Shown: positions 46,337 to 54,150 of the stretch, piece by piece
Position numbering within the stretch: position 1 is the stretch's first letter
Layout: each line of letters starts with the position of its first letter
Source: Mycobacterium pinniadriaticum
GTDB lineage: Bacteria; Actinomycetota; Actinomycetes; Mycobacteriales; Mycobacteriaceae
Direction of reading: 5' to 3'
DNA length: 64,000 nucleotides
NCBI RefSeq assembly: GCF_026242045.1
Contig: NZ_JAPJDO010000001.1
Span: 248,001-312,000, forward strand
Notes under the pieces: generated by a model
What the model was told of the DNA's origin: nothing
The model's database searches: none
Seen by the model: only the letters and a program-made list of their open reading frames with translations
Program-made: the position numbers and the translations under genes

Positions 46337-47203
46337 ATGACCGACGACGATCGTGTGCTCTTCGAGGTTGACCGCGACCAGCGGATCGCCACGATCACCC
46401 TCAACAACCCCGCTCAGCGCAACTCCTACGACGCGGTCATGCGCGAGACCGTCGCACGGTACCTGGATGTCGTGGCTGAGGACGACGACATCACCGTCGT
46501 GCTGTTGCGTGGCGCCGAAGGGGTGTTCTCCACTGGGGCGAACATGAACAATGCCTACGCCTGGTATGGCGGAAAAACCGAGGAACAGGCCAAGCGCCGA
46601 CCCAGCCAACGACGCCGGCTCACGGTGGACCGCAAGTCATTCGGCTTCTACCACAACCTGATGGGCTTCCCGAAGGTCACGATCGGCGAGATCAACGGGT
46701 ACGCGCTCGGCGGTGGATTTGAGATGGCGTTGATGACCGACATCTCAGTTATCGCCCGCGACACCAAGATCGGCATGCCGGCCACCCGGTTCCTCGGCCC
46801 GGCGCTGGGCAGCCTGCACATGTTCTTCCACCGGCTCGGGCCGGTACTGGCCCGGCGGCTGCTGCTGACCGGCGACATCATCACCGCCGGCGATGTCGAG
46901 CACCTGGGCGTCTTCACCGACACTTGCGACGCCGACAAGGTGACGGCACGAGCGCAGTACTGGGCGGAGAAGACGGCCAAGATGCCGGCCGACGGCGTCG
47001 TCATCGCCAAAGAGGCGTTCCGGCTGGTCGAACAGAGCCAGGCCTACCAGGGTGAAGAGGTCGCCAGCTACATCTTCCACGCCTACGGCACCAACCTGCA
47101 GTTCGCGCCGGGAGAGTTCAATTTCGTCAAGACCAGGGCGCAGGTCGGGACCAAGGAGGCGTTCCGCCTGCGTGACGAGCATTTCCACGTGCCGGAGCCT
47201 TGA
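46337..47203 (+). CDS. echA-like: Enoyl-CoA hydratase/isomerase family protein
   Basis: The 288-residue crotonase has V-F-S-T-G-A-N and E-I-N-G-Y-A-L-G-G-G-F-E-M, keeping the first catalytic Glu; the second position is Ala in G-M-P-A-T-R. It is longer than usual by a loop near residues 75-95 rich in Arg/Lys (K-R-R-P-S-Q-R-R-R). It probably belongs to the unit with the GntR gene upstream. Confidence 0.87.
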   Translation: MTDDDRVLFEVDRDQRIATITLNNPAQRNSYDAVMRETVARYLDVVAEDDDITVVLLRGAEGVFSTGANMNNAYAWYGGKTEEQAKRRPSQRRRLTVDRKSFGFYHNLMGFPKVTIGEINGYALGGGFEMALMTDISVIARDTKIGMPATRFLGPALGSLHMFFHRLGPVLARRLLLTGDIITAGDVEHLGVFTDTCDADKVTARAQYWAEKTAKMPADGVVIAKEAFRLVEQSQAYQGEEVASYIFHAYGTNLQFAPGEFNFVKTRAQVGTKEAFRLRDEHFHVPEP

Positions 47204-47280
47204 GTGACATGGACCACTTACCGTCGGCAATACAGTTTCTGCTACTTTTGTAACGTCTGCAGAGTCGAAGCGAGGTCGTC

Positions 47281-48456
47281 ATGCCCGAACCAGTCATCGT
47301 CGGTGCCGTCCGGACCGCGATCGGTCGTTCCTTCAAGGGGACGCTGGTCAACACGCCGCCCGAAACACTCATCACTGCGGTGCTGCCTGAGGTCATTCGC
47401 CGCTCCGGTGTGGACCCGGAGGTGATCGATGACATTATCTTCGCCGAATCCCATTACGGCGGTGGCGATCTCGCACGCTACGCGGCCGATGCGACTGGTC
47501 TGAAGAACATCCCGGGCCAGTCGGTCAACCGGCACTGTGCGGGCAGCCTGACCGCGATCGGCAACGCCTCGGCCCAGATCGGCTCCGGTATGGAGCGCGT
47601 GCTCATCGCCGGCGGTGTGCAGTCGCTGTCGATGACGCCGCTGACCAACTGGCGCATCCCCGGACCTGAACTGAAGTTCGAGGAGCGGTGGATGCCGCCG
47701 ACTCACGTCGAGACTCCCGACGCACCCGCCAAGGACATGTCCATCACGGTCGGGTGGAACACGGCACAGTCCTACGGCCTCACGCGCGAGGATATGGATG
47801 CCTGGGCGGCGCGCTCGCACCAGCGCGCCATCGCCGCGATGGACGCCGGCAAGTTCCTCGACGAGATCCTGCCGCTGAAGATCCAGCAGTTCGACGGCTC
47901 GGTGGTCGACTTCAGCGTCGACGAGCACCCCCGCCGCGACACCACCGTTGAGAAGCTGGCCGGCCTGAAGGTGCTGCACCCGGAGATCGAGGGCTTCTCG
48001 ATCACGGCCGGCAACGCCAGCGGCACCAACGATGCGTGCGCGGCCGTCGCGCTGGTCGATCGGTCCTACGCCGACGCTGAGAAGCTGGACGTCATGGCCA
48101 CGGTCAAGGCCTGGGGTGCGGTGGGCGTCCCCCCGTGCGACACCGGTCTGGGCGGGGTCAAGGTGATCGGCAAGGTGCTCGACCGGGCCGGCCTCAAGCC
48201 GTCCGACGTGGCGCTGTGGGAGATCAACGAGGCTTTCGCCTCAGTGCCGATTGCCGCCTGCAAGGAGTACGGCCTCGACGAGGAACTGGTGAACTTCTCC
48301 GGCAGCGGCTGCAGCCTGGGACACCCGATCGCGGCGTCCGGTGCCCGGATGGTCACCACCCTGGTGTACGAACTGCGCCGTCGCGGCGGCGGCATCGGTG
48401 TCGCGGCGATGTGCGCCGGCGGCGGTCAGGGTGGCGCGGTCGTCATCGAGGTCTAG
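47281..48456 (+). CDS. fadA-like: Acetyl-CoA acetyltransferase / thiolase
   Basis: The 391-residue thiolase has its nucleophile at Cys86 (N-R-H-C-A-G-S-L), the His loop G-H-P-I-A-A-S-G and the second Cys in C-A-G-G-G-Q-G. It has a possible own promoter with TACAGT at 47231-47236 and an AGTCGAAGCGAGG leader. It converges with the TetR gene (44-base gap). Likely role: the last step of the beta-oxidation turn. Confidence 0.91.
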   Translation: MPEPVIVGAVRTAIGRSFKGTLVNTPPETLITAVLPEVIRRSGVDPEVIDDIIFAESHYGGGDLARYAADATGLKNIPGQSVNRHCAGSLTAIGNASAQIGSGMERVLIAGGVQSLSMTPLTNWRIPGPELKFEERWMPPTHVETPDAPAKDMSITVGWNTAQSYGLTREDMDAWAARSHQRAIAAMDAGKFLDEILPLKIQQFDGSVVDFSVDEHPRRDTTVEKLAGLKVLHPEIEGFSITAGNASGTNDACAAVALVDRSYADAEKLDVMATVKAWGAVGVPPCDTGLGGVKVIGKVLDRAGLKPSDVALWEINEAFASVPIAACKEYGLDEELVNFSGSGCSLGHPIAASGARMVTTLVYELRRRGGGIGVAAMCAGGGQGGAVVIEV

Positions 48457-48500
48457 TACCTGCTGCGAGCAGACACAAACGACTCCGACACGCCGGGAGT

Positions 48501-49235
48501 TCAGGACCGTTTGCGACTGCTCGCTGAAGAACTCTTGCCGTCCTCGATCAGCTGGCTGGCATGGTCGAGGATGCACCGCAGGCCGAACTCGAAATTGCGC
48601 TCATCGGCGGCGCCGATCCGGTGACCCTCGGCGCTCACCTGGGCCAGTAGCGGCGTGCTCTCCGCATTGCCGATGATGGCGTCCTCGAGTGGGTGCGCGT
48701 CCTCGTTGGCGGCGACGTTCTTCTCGTAAAGCCGGTGCAGCACAACCGAACCCCGCACATGCACCGAGACCGCGGAGTAGGTATCGAACGCGTCCTCGGC
48801 AGACAGGCCCGCCTCGACCAGGCTGGCGATCGCCTTCTCCACCTCCTGCTCGCCCGCGCGCACGGCCCGCGGGCTGAGCGCGGAGCGGATCAGGATCAGA
48901 TCGCACAGGATCGGACTGCCCATGAAGGTCTTTCGCATAGCTCGGGCGTGATTGGCCAGAGTCTCTCGCCAGTCGGCGGCTTCGACGTAGGGGGTGGCGA
49001 AGACATACTCGCGAAGCGCCCGATCGGTCATCGCGTTGAGCAGGTCGTCCTTCTTGCGGAAATACCAGTAGATGCTGGTGACGCCGACGCCGAGGTGCTT
49101 GCCGAGCAGCGGCATGCTCAGGTTGTCGATCGACACCTGCTCGGCGAGTTCGAAAGCGCCCGCGATGATGTCGTCGGGGTTGATCGACCCACGCTCGCGC
49201 CGTGGGCGCTTGGTGGCGGTCGCTGGCTTGGCCAC
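48501..49235 (-). CDS. TetR-family regulator
   Basis: The 244-residue protein starts at GTG 49235 (GGAAGGTGGA upstream), with a basic tail, then a TetR helix-turn-helix (about 20-65: S-M-P-L-L-G-K-H-L-G-V-G-V-T-S-I-Y-W-Y-F) and a helical ligand domain. It is divergent from the crotonase at 49396 with the 23-bp palindrome 49339-49361 between them, so it probably represses itself and the large rightward operon. Confidence 0.88.
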   Translation of the reverse strand: MAKPATATKRPRRERGSINPDDIIAGAFELAEQVSIDNLSMPLLGKHLGVGVTSIYWYFRKKDDLLNAMTDRALREYVFATPYVEAADWRETLANHARAMRKTFMGSPILCDLILIRSALSPRAVRAGEQEVEKAIASLVEAGLSAEDAFDTYSAVSVHVRGSVVLHRLYEKNVAANEDAHPLEDAIIGNAESTPLLAQVSAEGHRIGAADERNFEFGLRCILDHASQLIEDGKSSSASSRKRS

Positions 49236-49338
49236 TGCAGGTCCACCTTCCGTTTGGCAATCGGCGGCTAGCAATCTACCGGTCGTTGCGGTGTGAACTG
49301 CGTCTCCGCTCCAGATCGTTCGGTCTCTACCCGTTACT

Positions 49339-49361
49339 GTAAAGCCTATAGTAGGTTTTAC
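49339..49361. promoter_or_regulatory. Candidate TetR operator
   Basis: The arms GTAAAGCCTA (49339-49348) and TAGGTTTTAC (49352-49361) are complementary at 9 of 10 positions around TAG. The element overlaps a minus-strand TACAGT box (49341-49336) and lies 35 bases before the crotonase start. Confidence 0.6.
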
Positions 49362-49395
49362 CGATACCGTCGGAACAAACACGGAGGAGCACCGG

Positions 49396-50157
49396 GTGTC
49401 GGACGCAGTGCTGCGTGAGCGCCAAGGCCGGATACTGATCATCACGATCAATCGCCCTGAGGCCCGCAATGCGGTGAATCTTGCTGTGAGCCAAGGACTT
49501 GCCGACGCGGTCGATGAGCTCGACAACGACCCGGACCTGACCGTCGGCGTGGTCACCGGCGCAGGCGGGAATTTCTGTTCCGGGATGGACCTCAAGGCGT
49601 TCGCGGCCGGTGAAGTGGTGGCCATCCCCGGGCGCGGTATCGGCTTCACCGAACGCCCGCCGCGCAAGCCGCTGATCGCCGCCGTCGAGGGCTACGCCGT
49701 TGCCGGCGGCACCGAGGTGGTGCTGGGCACCGATCTGGTGGTCGCCTCCAAGACCGCGAAGTTCGGCATCCCCGAGGTCAAGCGTGGTCTGATCGCGGCA
49801 GGTGGTGGGCTACTGCGGCTGCCGCAGCGTATTCCGTATCAGAAGGCGTTCGAGCTCGCGTTGACCGGTGAGACGTTCACCGCCGAGCAGGGCGAGGCAT
49901 GGGGGTTCGTCAACGTCCTCACCGAGCCGGGTGAGGCGCTGGCCGGGGCGATCGGGCTGGCCGAGAAGATCAGTGCCAACGGCCCGCTGGCCATCGCCGC
50001 GACCAAGGATGTGCTGATCCAGTCCGCGGACTGGAGCCAGGCCGAGATGTGGAAGAAGCAGATGGAACTCATCATCCCGGTCTTCTCCTCCAACGATGCC
50101 CGTGAAGGCGCCGTCGCGTTCGCCGAGAAGCGTGCGCCGAACTGGACCGGGACCTGA
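49396..50157 (+). CDS. echA-like: Enoyl-CoA hydratase (both catalytic Glu present)
   Basis: The 253-residue crotonase keeps both hydratase residues, Glu107 (A-G-G-T-E-V) and Glu127 (F-G-I-P-E-V-K), so it is the most convincing true hydratase in the window. GTG start, with GGAGGAGC 10 bases upstream. It leads a rightward run of genes that reaches the P450; the SDR follows after 12 bases. Confidence 0.9.
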   Translation: MSDAVLRERQGRILIITINRPEARNAVNLAVSQGLADAVDELDNDPDLTVGVVTGAGGNFCSGMDLKAFAAGEVVAIPGRGIGFTERPPRKPLIAAVEGYAVAGGTEVVLGTDLVVASKTAKFGIPEVKRGLIAAGGGLLRLPQRIPYQKAFELALTGETFTAEQGEAWGFVNVLTEPGEALAGAIGLAEKISANGPLAIAATKDVLIQSADWSQAEMWKKQMELIIPVFSSNDAREGAVAFAEKRAPNWTGT

Positions 50158-50169
50158 GTTCGGCCGACG

Positions 50170-50967
50170 GTGGATCTCGGACTCGGTGATGCCACCGCCG
50201 TCGTTGTCGGAGGTGGTCGCGGAATGGGGCTGGCCGCCGCGCGCTGCCTCGCCGACGACGGCGCCCGGATCGGGCTCGTGGGCCGCACGGCGGCGGTGCT
50301 CGAGGCCGCGGCCGAGGAGTTGACCGGGCGGGGTAGCCCGGATGCGCTCGGTGTGGTGGCCGACACCGGCGACGATGCCCAGGTGCAACGGGCGTTCGAT
50401 CAGATCGGCGACCGGTGGGGTGGTGAGCTCAACATCCTCGTCAATGCCGTCGGGCCAAGTGTGCAAGGGACTTTCGACGACCTGACCGACGATCAATGGC
50501 GCGCGGCCATCGATGAGGGTGCGATGGGCATGGTGCGGTGCGTGCGTGCGGCACTGCCGTTGCTGCGGCGTGCCGAATGGGCGCGCATCGTCAACTTCTC
50601 GGCCCAGTCGACACAACGACAGAGTGCACGGTTGTCGGCGTACACGGCGGCCAAGGCGATGGTCACCAGCGTCTCGAAGAACCTGTCGCTATTCCTGGCG
50701 CCCGACGAAATCCTGGTCAATGTCGTGTCGCCGGGCAGCATCGCCTCCGAAGCCCTGACCGGCTGGGCTGAGTCCGTCGGCGTCGACGGATCTGACCCCT
50801 ACGCGTTGATGTCCGCGATCGATGAGCATTTCGGCCACCCCGCTCATCTGCCGCGGGCCGGACTGCCCGAGGAGATCGGCCCGGTCGTCGCCTTCCTCGC
50901 GTCGAAGCGCAACTCGTACATGACCGGAGCCAATATCAATGTCGACGGCGGTTCAGATTTCACCTGA
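50170..50967 (+). CDS. SDR-family oxidoreductase, unusual glycine motif
   Basis: The 265-residue protein has V-G-G-G-R-G-M-G at 13-20, N-A-V-G-P-S in place of N-A-G, catalytic Ser144, Tyr158 and Lys162. The G-G-R-G-M-G loop and Arg after beta-2 (V-G-R-T) suggest NADP use. It sits between a crotonase and an aldolase/lyase gene, so a hydroxyacyl-CoA or ring alcohol substrate is plausible. Confidence 0.88.
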   Translation: MDLGLGDATAVVVGGGRGMGLAAARCLADDGARIGLVGRTAAVLEAAAEELTGRGSPDALGVVADTGDDAQVQRAFDQIGDRWGGELNILVNAVGPSVQGTFDDLTDDQWRAAIDEGAMGMVRCVRAALPLLRRAEWARIVNFSAQSTQRQSARLSAYTAAKAMVTSVSKNLSLFLAPDEILVNVVSPGSIASEALTGWAESVGVDGSDPYALMSAIDEHFGHPAHLPRAGLPEEIGPVVAFLASKRNSYMTGANINVDGGSDFT

Positions 50968-50993
50968 ATCTGAAACCCAACCAAGGAGTAGCG

Positions 50994-52001
50994 ATGGCCA
51001 CAGCGCGCGACGCCCGGGAATGGGCCCGCACGACCCTGCGTGGAATCGGCAACAGCCTCTACACACCGTTCTGCGGCATCGACGGCGACGATATCGACTG
51101 GGATGCCTACCGTACCCTGGTGCGGTACTGCGTCGGTGAACTCAGGCACCCGATGCTGTGGTGTACCAGCGGCATCGCCGAATTCTGGTCATTGACTCTT
51201 CCCGAGCGAAAGCGGTTGCTGGAGATCGCAATCGAGGAGGGCCGGCGGATCAACCCCGACCTGGTCATCCAGGCCTGTACCGCGGCGACGGCTGCCAAGG
51301 ACTGTCTCGAGCTCACTGCGCACGCACAGCAGGCAGGCGCCGACATCGCCTATATCCAGACGCCGATGATGGAGACCCATGGCGGGGAAGGGGTGCTGCG
51401 CTTCTTTCGCTACATCGCCGACCGGACCGATATCGCGCTCGGCATGTTCAACTCGCCGTCGTCCGGCTACGTGCTGACACCAGCGGAGGGGGCCCGGATC
51501 TACGCCGAAATCCCCGCGGTGTGCGCGACGAAGGAGGGCGCGTTCCGCCCCGGGAACAGCCGAATGCTGCACGAGCTGGCGCCGGGGTTGGTGATTTGGG
51601 AGTGCGATCTCACGGTTTACCGCGCGGGGTGGTTGCGCGCGGGGATCGTCGGCCCCGCGCAGCTGGGCACCGCGGCCTATCTGAACGAGACACCGCAACG
51701 GCCGATCATCTCCGAATACTGGGAGCTGGTCTGGGCCGACAAACTCATCGAAGCCATGGACTACGCGGAGAAGTCCGGACTGGACCAGTGGGGCATCGAC
51801 ATGGGCTCGTGGTTCACCTGCTATCCGGGCCGCCCCGACTACTTCACCCACTGGGGTGGCGCCTTCAAATACGCCGCCTCGCTGCTCGGATTGCCGATCG
51901 GCGACTATCCGCATTCGCGCCCGCCGCAGACCGAATTGCCCGAGGCTGGAAAGGCCCAGATACAGCAGGCCTACCAGCGCCTCGGCCTCATCGCGGGCTG
52001 A
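50994..52001 (+). CDS. DapA-family aldolase/lyase
   Basis: The 335-residue protein is a dihydrodipicolinate-synthase-type TIM barrel with Schiff-base Lys180 (C-A-T-K-E-G-A). The usual Tyr before N-x-P is Phe152 (M-F-N-S-P), which in true DapA relays protons, so lysine biosynthesis is unlikely. Hydratase-aldolases of aromatic and cyclic compound breakdown belong to the same family, and the neighbours fit that. AAGGAG lies before the ATG. It is followed by a 78-base gap holding a palindrome. Confidence 0.85.
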   Translation: MATARDAREWARTTLRGIGNSLYTPFCGIDGDDIDWDAYRTLVRYCVGELRHPMLWCTSGIAEFWSLTLPERKRLLEIAIEEGRRINPDLVIQACTAATAAKDCLELTAHAQQAGADIAYIQTPMMETHGGEGVLRFFRYIADRTDIALGMFNSPSSGYVLTPAEGARIYAEIPAVCATKEGAFRPGNSRMLHELAPGLVIWECDLTVYRAGWLRAGIVGPAQLGTAAYLNETPQRPIISEYWELVWADKLIEAMDYAEKSGLDQWGIDMGSWFTCYPGRPDYFTHWGGAFKYAASLLGLPIGDYPHSRPPQTELPEAGKAQIQQAYQRLGLIAG

Positions 52002-52023
52002 TTGCGGAAGGGGATACCGAGAG

Positions 52024-52046
52024 GTGTACAGTATGGACCTATACAC
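52024..52046. promoter_or_regulatory. Imperfect palindrome and promoter upstream of crotonase
   Basis: GTGTACAG (52024-52031) and CTATACAC (52039-52046) match at 7 of 8 positions around seven bases. A TACAGT -10-like box (52027-52032) is inside the left arm, so a bound regulator would block transcription into the large amidohydrolase/ACAD block. Confidence 0.45.
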
Positions 52047-52078
52047 AGGCCGGCGCGCCATTCCTGGAGGTAGCGTAG

Positions 52079-52921
52079 GTGACCGACACCCAAGCTGATG
52101 TCCCCGCGAATTCCGCTGCGGCCCAGCCCGTTCTCTACGAGGTCCTCGATAGCGGCGTCGCGGTCGTGACATTCAACCGGCCCGAGCGGATGAACGGCTG
52201 GGGCGGCGGGCTGGCCGCCGGGTTCTATGCCGGCATGGACGCCGCCGAAGCCGACCCCGATGTCCGCGCGATCGTAGTGACCGGATCGGGGCGCGCCTTC
52301 TGCGCCGGCGCCGACATGGGCGACCTCTCGTCGATCAGCTCGGCCAGCGTCGACAGTGCGGGCGAGGCCGACCTGACCAAGATGGTGGGGGAGCGGCATC
52401 CGCTGTTCGTCACGACCGTCAACAAGCCCGTCATCGCCGCGATCAACGGAGCGTGCGCCGGCATCGGGCTGACGCAGGCATTGATGTGCGACATCCGCTT
52501 CGCCGCGGCCGGCGCCAAGTTCACCACATCGTTCGTCCGCCGCGGGCTGATCGCTGAGTACGGCATCTCGTGGATCCTGCCGAAGGTCATCGGCTGGGGA
52601 GCGGCACTGGATCTGCTGATGAGCGGACGGGTGTTCTACGCCGAGGAAGCATTCGCACTCGGCATGGTCAAAGAAGTCGTCGCCCCCGAGGAGCTGCTGG
52701 GTCGAACGGTGGAATACGCCGCGGACATCGCCGCCAATTGCGCACCCAGCTCACTGGCCGTCATCAAACGGCAGGTCTACGGCGACGCGCTGCGCGAAGC
52801 CGCCGACGCCAGCCAGCGGGCCGAGACGCTCATGCACGAATCCATGCAACGCCCCGACTTCATCGAGGGCATCACCGCGTTCTTCGAGAAGCGGCCACCG
52901 AACTTCCCTCCCCGGACATGA
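52079..52921 (+). CDS. echA-like: Enoyl-CoA hydratase/isomerase family protein
   Basis: The 280-residue crotonase has F-C-A-G-A-D-M and A-I-N-G-A-C-A-G-I-G-L, but both catalytic Glu are absent (Gln/Thr in the first loop, F-T-T-S-F-V-R in the second), with A-E-Y-G-I-S-W following. It may act as an isomerase, thioesterase or retro-Claisen-type enzyme. GTG start with GGAGG upstream. It leads the tightly packed block to 62564. Confidence 0.85.
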   Translation: MTDTQADVPANSAAAQPVLYEVLDSGVAVVTFNRPERMNGWGGGLAAGFYAGMDAAEADPDVRAIVVTGSGRAFCAGADMGDLSSISSASVDSAGEADLTKMVGERHPLFVTTVNKPVIAAINGACAGIGLTQALMCDIRFAAAGAKFTTSFVRRGLIAEYGISWILPKVIGWGAALDLLMSGRVFYAEEAFALGMVKEVVAPEELLGRTVEYAADIAANCAPSSLAVIKRQVYGDALREAADASQRAETLMHESMQRPDFIEGITAFFEKRPPNFPPRT

Positions 52922-52939
52922 GCTGAGAGGACGACACTG

Positions 52940-54148
52940 ATGACTCTGGACTACAAGGCAATTGACGTCGACAACCACTACTACGAGCCGCTCGACTCGT
53001 TTACCCGGCATCTGCCCAAGGAGTTCAAACGCCGTGGCGTGCAGATGCTCACCGAGGGCAAGCGCACCTTCGCCGTCATGGGTGGTGTCATCAACCAGTT
53101 CATCCCCAACCCGACCTTCGACCCGATCATCGAGCCGGGCTGCCTGGACCTGTTGTTCCGGGGTGAGATCCCCGAGGGCGTCGACCCGGCATCGCTGATG
53201 AAGGTCGACCGGTTGGCCGATCACCCGGAGTATCAGAACCGCGACGCCCGGGTGAAGATCCTCGACAAGCAGAACCTCGAAAGCGTATTCATGCTGCCGA
53301 CTTTCGCGTGCGGTGTCGAAGAGGCTCTCAAACACGACATCGAAGCGACCACCGCCTCGGTGCACGCCTTCAACCTCTGGCTCGACGAGGACTGGGGGTT
53401 CGATCGGCCCGACCATAGGTTCCTCTCGGCGCCGATCATTTCGCTGGCCGACCCCGACGCAGCGGTGGCCGAAGTCGAGTTCGTGCTGAGCCGGGGTGCC
53501 AAGATCGTCTGTGTGCGGCCGGCGCCGGTGCCGGGGCGGGTCAAGCCGCGTTCACTGGGCGACCCGGTGCACGACCCGGTGTGGGCCCGCCTGGCCGAGG
53601 CCGGCGTGCCGGTGGTCTTCCATCTCTCCGACAGTGGCTATCTGGCGATCTCGGCGCTGTGGGGCGGCACCGGGACCTTTGAGGGCTTCGGGAAACGGGA
53701 TCCGCTTGACAGCGTGCTGATGGACGATCGTGCCATCCACGACTCGATGGCATCGATGATCGTGCACCAGGTCTTCACCCGGCACCCGAAACTGAAGGTC
53801 GCCAGCATCGAGAACGGCTCGTACTTCGTCTATCGCTTGATCAAGCGGCTGAAGAAATCGGCCAACAACGCGCCCTACCACTACAAGGAAGACCCGGTCG
53901 AGCAGCTGAAGAACAATGTCTGGATCGCCCCGTACTACGAGGACGATGTGAAGTTGCTGGCCGACACGATCGGTGTGGACAAGATCCTGTTCGGCTCTGA
54001 CTGGCCGCACGGCGAGGGTCTGGCAGACCCGATGTCGTTCACCGCCGATATTCCCCAGTTCCCGGAGTTCAGTGTCACCGACACCCGAAAGGTCATGCGG
54101 GACAACGCGTTGGATCTCCTGGGCGTCTCGGTCGCATCGGCGGCCTGA
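52940..54148 (+). CDS. Amidohydrolase family protein (ACMSD-like)
   Basis: The 402-residue TIM-barrel enzyme has the N-terminal D-V-D-N-H-Y-Y-E-P at about 9-17, V-V-F-H-L-S (metal His region), H-P-K-L-K-V-A-S-I-E-N-G and F-G-S-D-W-P-H-G-E-G with the metal Asp. The first His of the ACMSD H-x-H is Asp11. Family members do hydrolysis or decarboxylation on cyclic acids. It is paralogous to the gene at 58832 and stands two bases from an acyl-CoA ligase. Confidence 0.86.
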   Translation: MTLDYKAIDVDNHYYEPLDSFTRHLPKEFKRRGVQMLTEGKRTFAVMGGVINQFIPNPTFDPIIEPGCLDLLFRGEIPEGVDPASLMKVDRLADHPEYQNRDARVKILDKQNLESVFMLPTFACGVEEALKHDIEATTASVHAFNLWLDEDWGFDRPDHRFLSAPIISLADPDAAVAEVEFVLSRGAKIVCVRPAPVPGRVKPRSLGDPVHDPVWARLAEAGVPVVFHLSDSGYLAISALWGGTGTFEGFGKRDPLDSVLMDDRAIHDSMASMIVHQVFTRHPKLKVASIENGSYFVYRLIKRLKKSANNAPYHYKEDPVEQLKNNVWIAPYYEDDVKLLADTIGVDKILFGSDWPHGEGLADPMSFTADIPQFPEFSVTDTRKVMRDNALDLLGVSVASAA

Positions 54149-54150
54149 GT

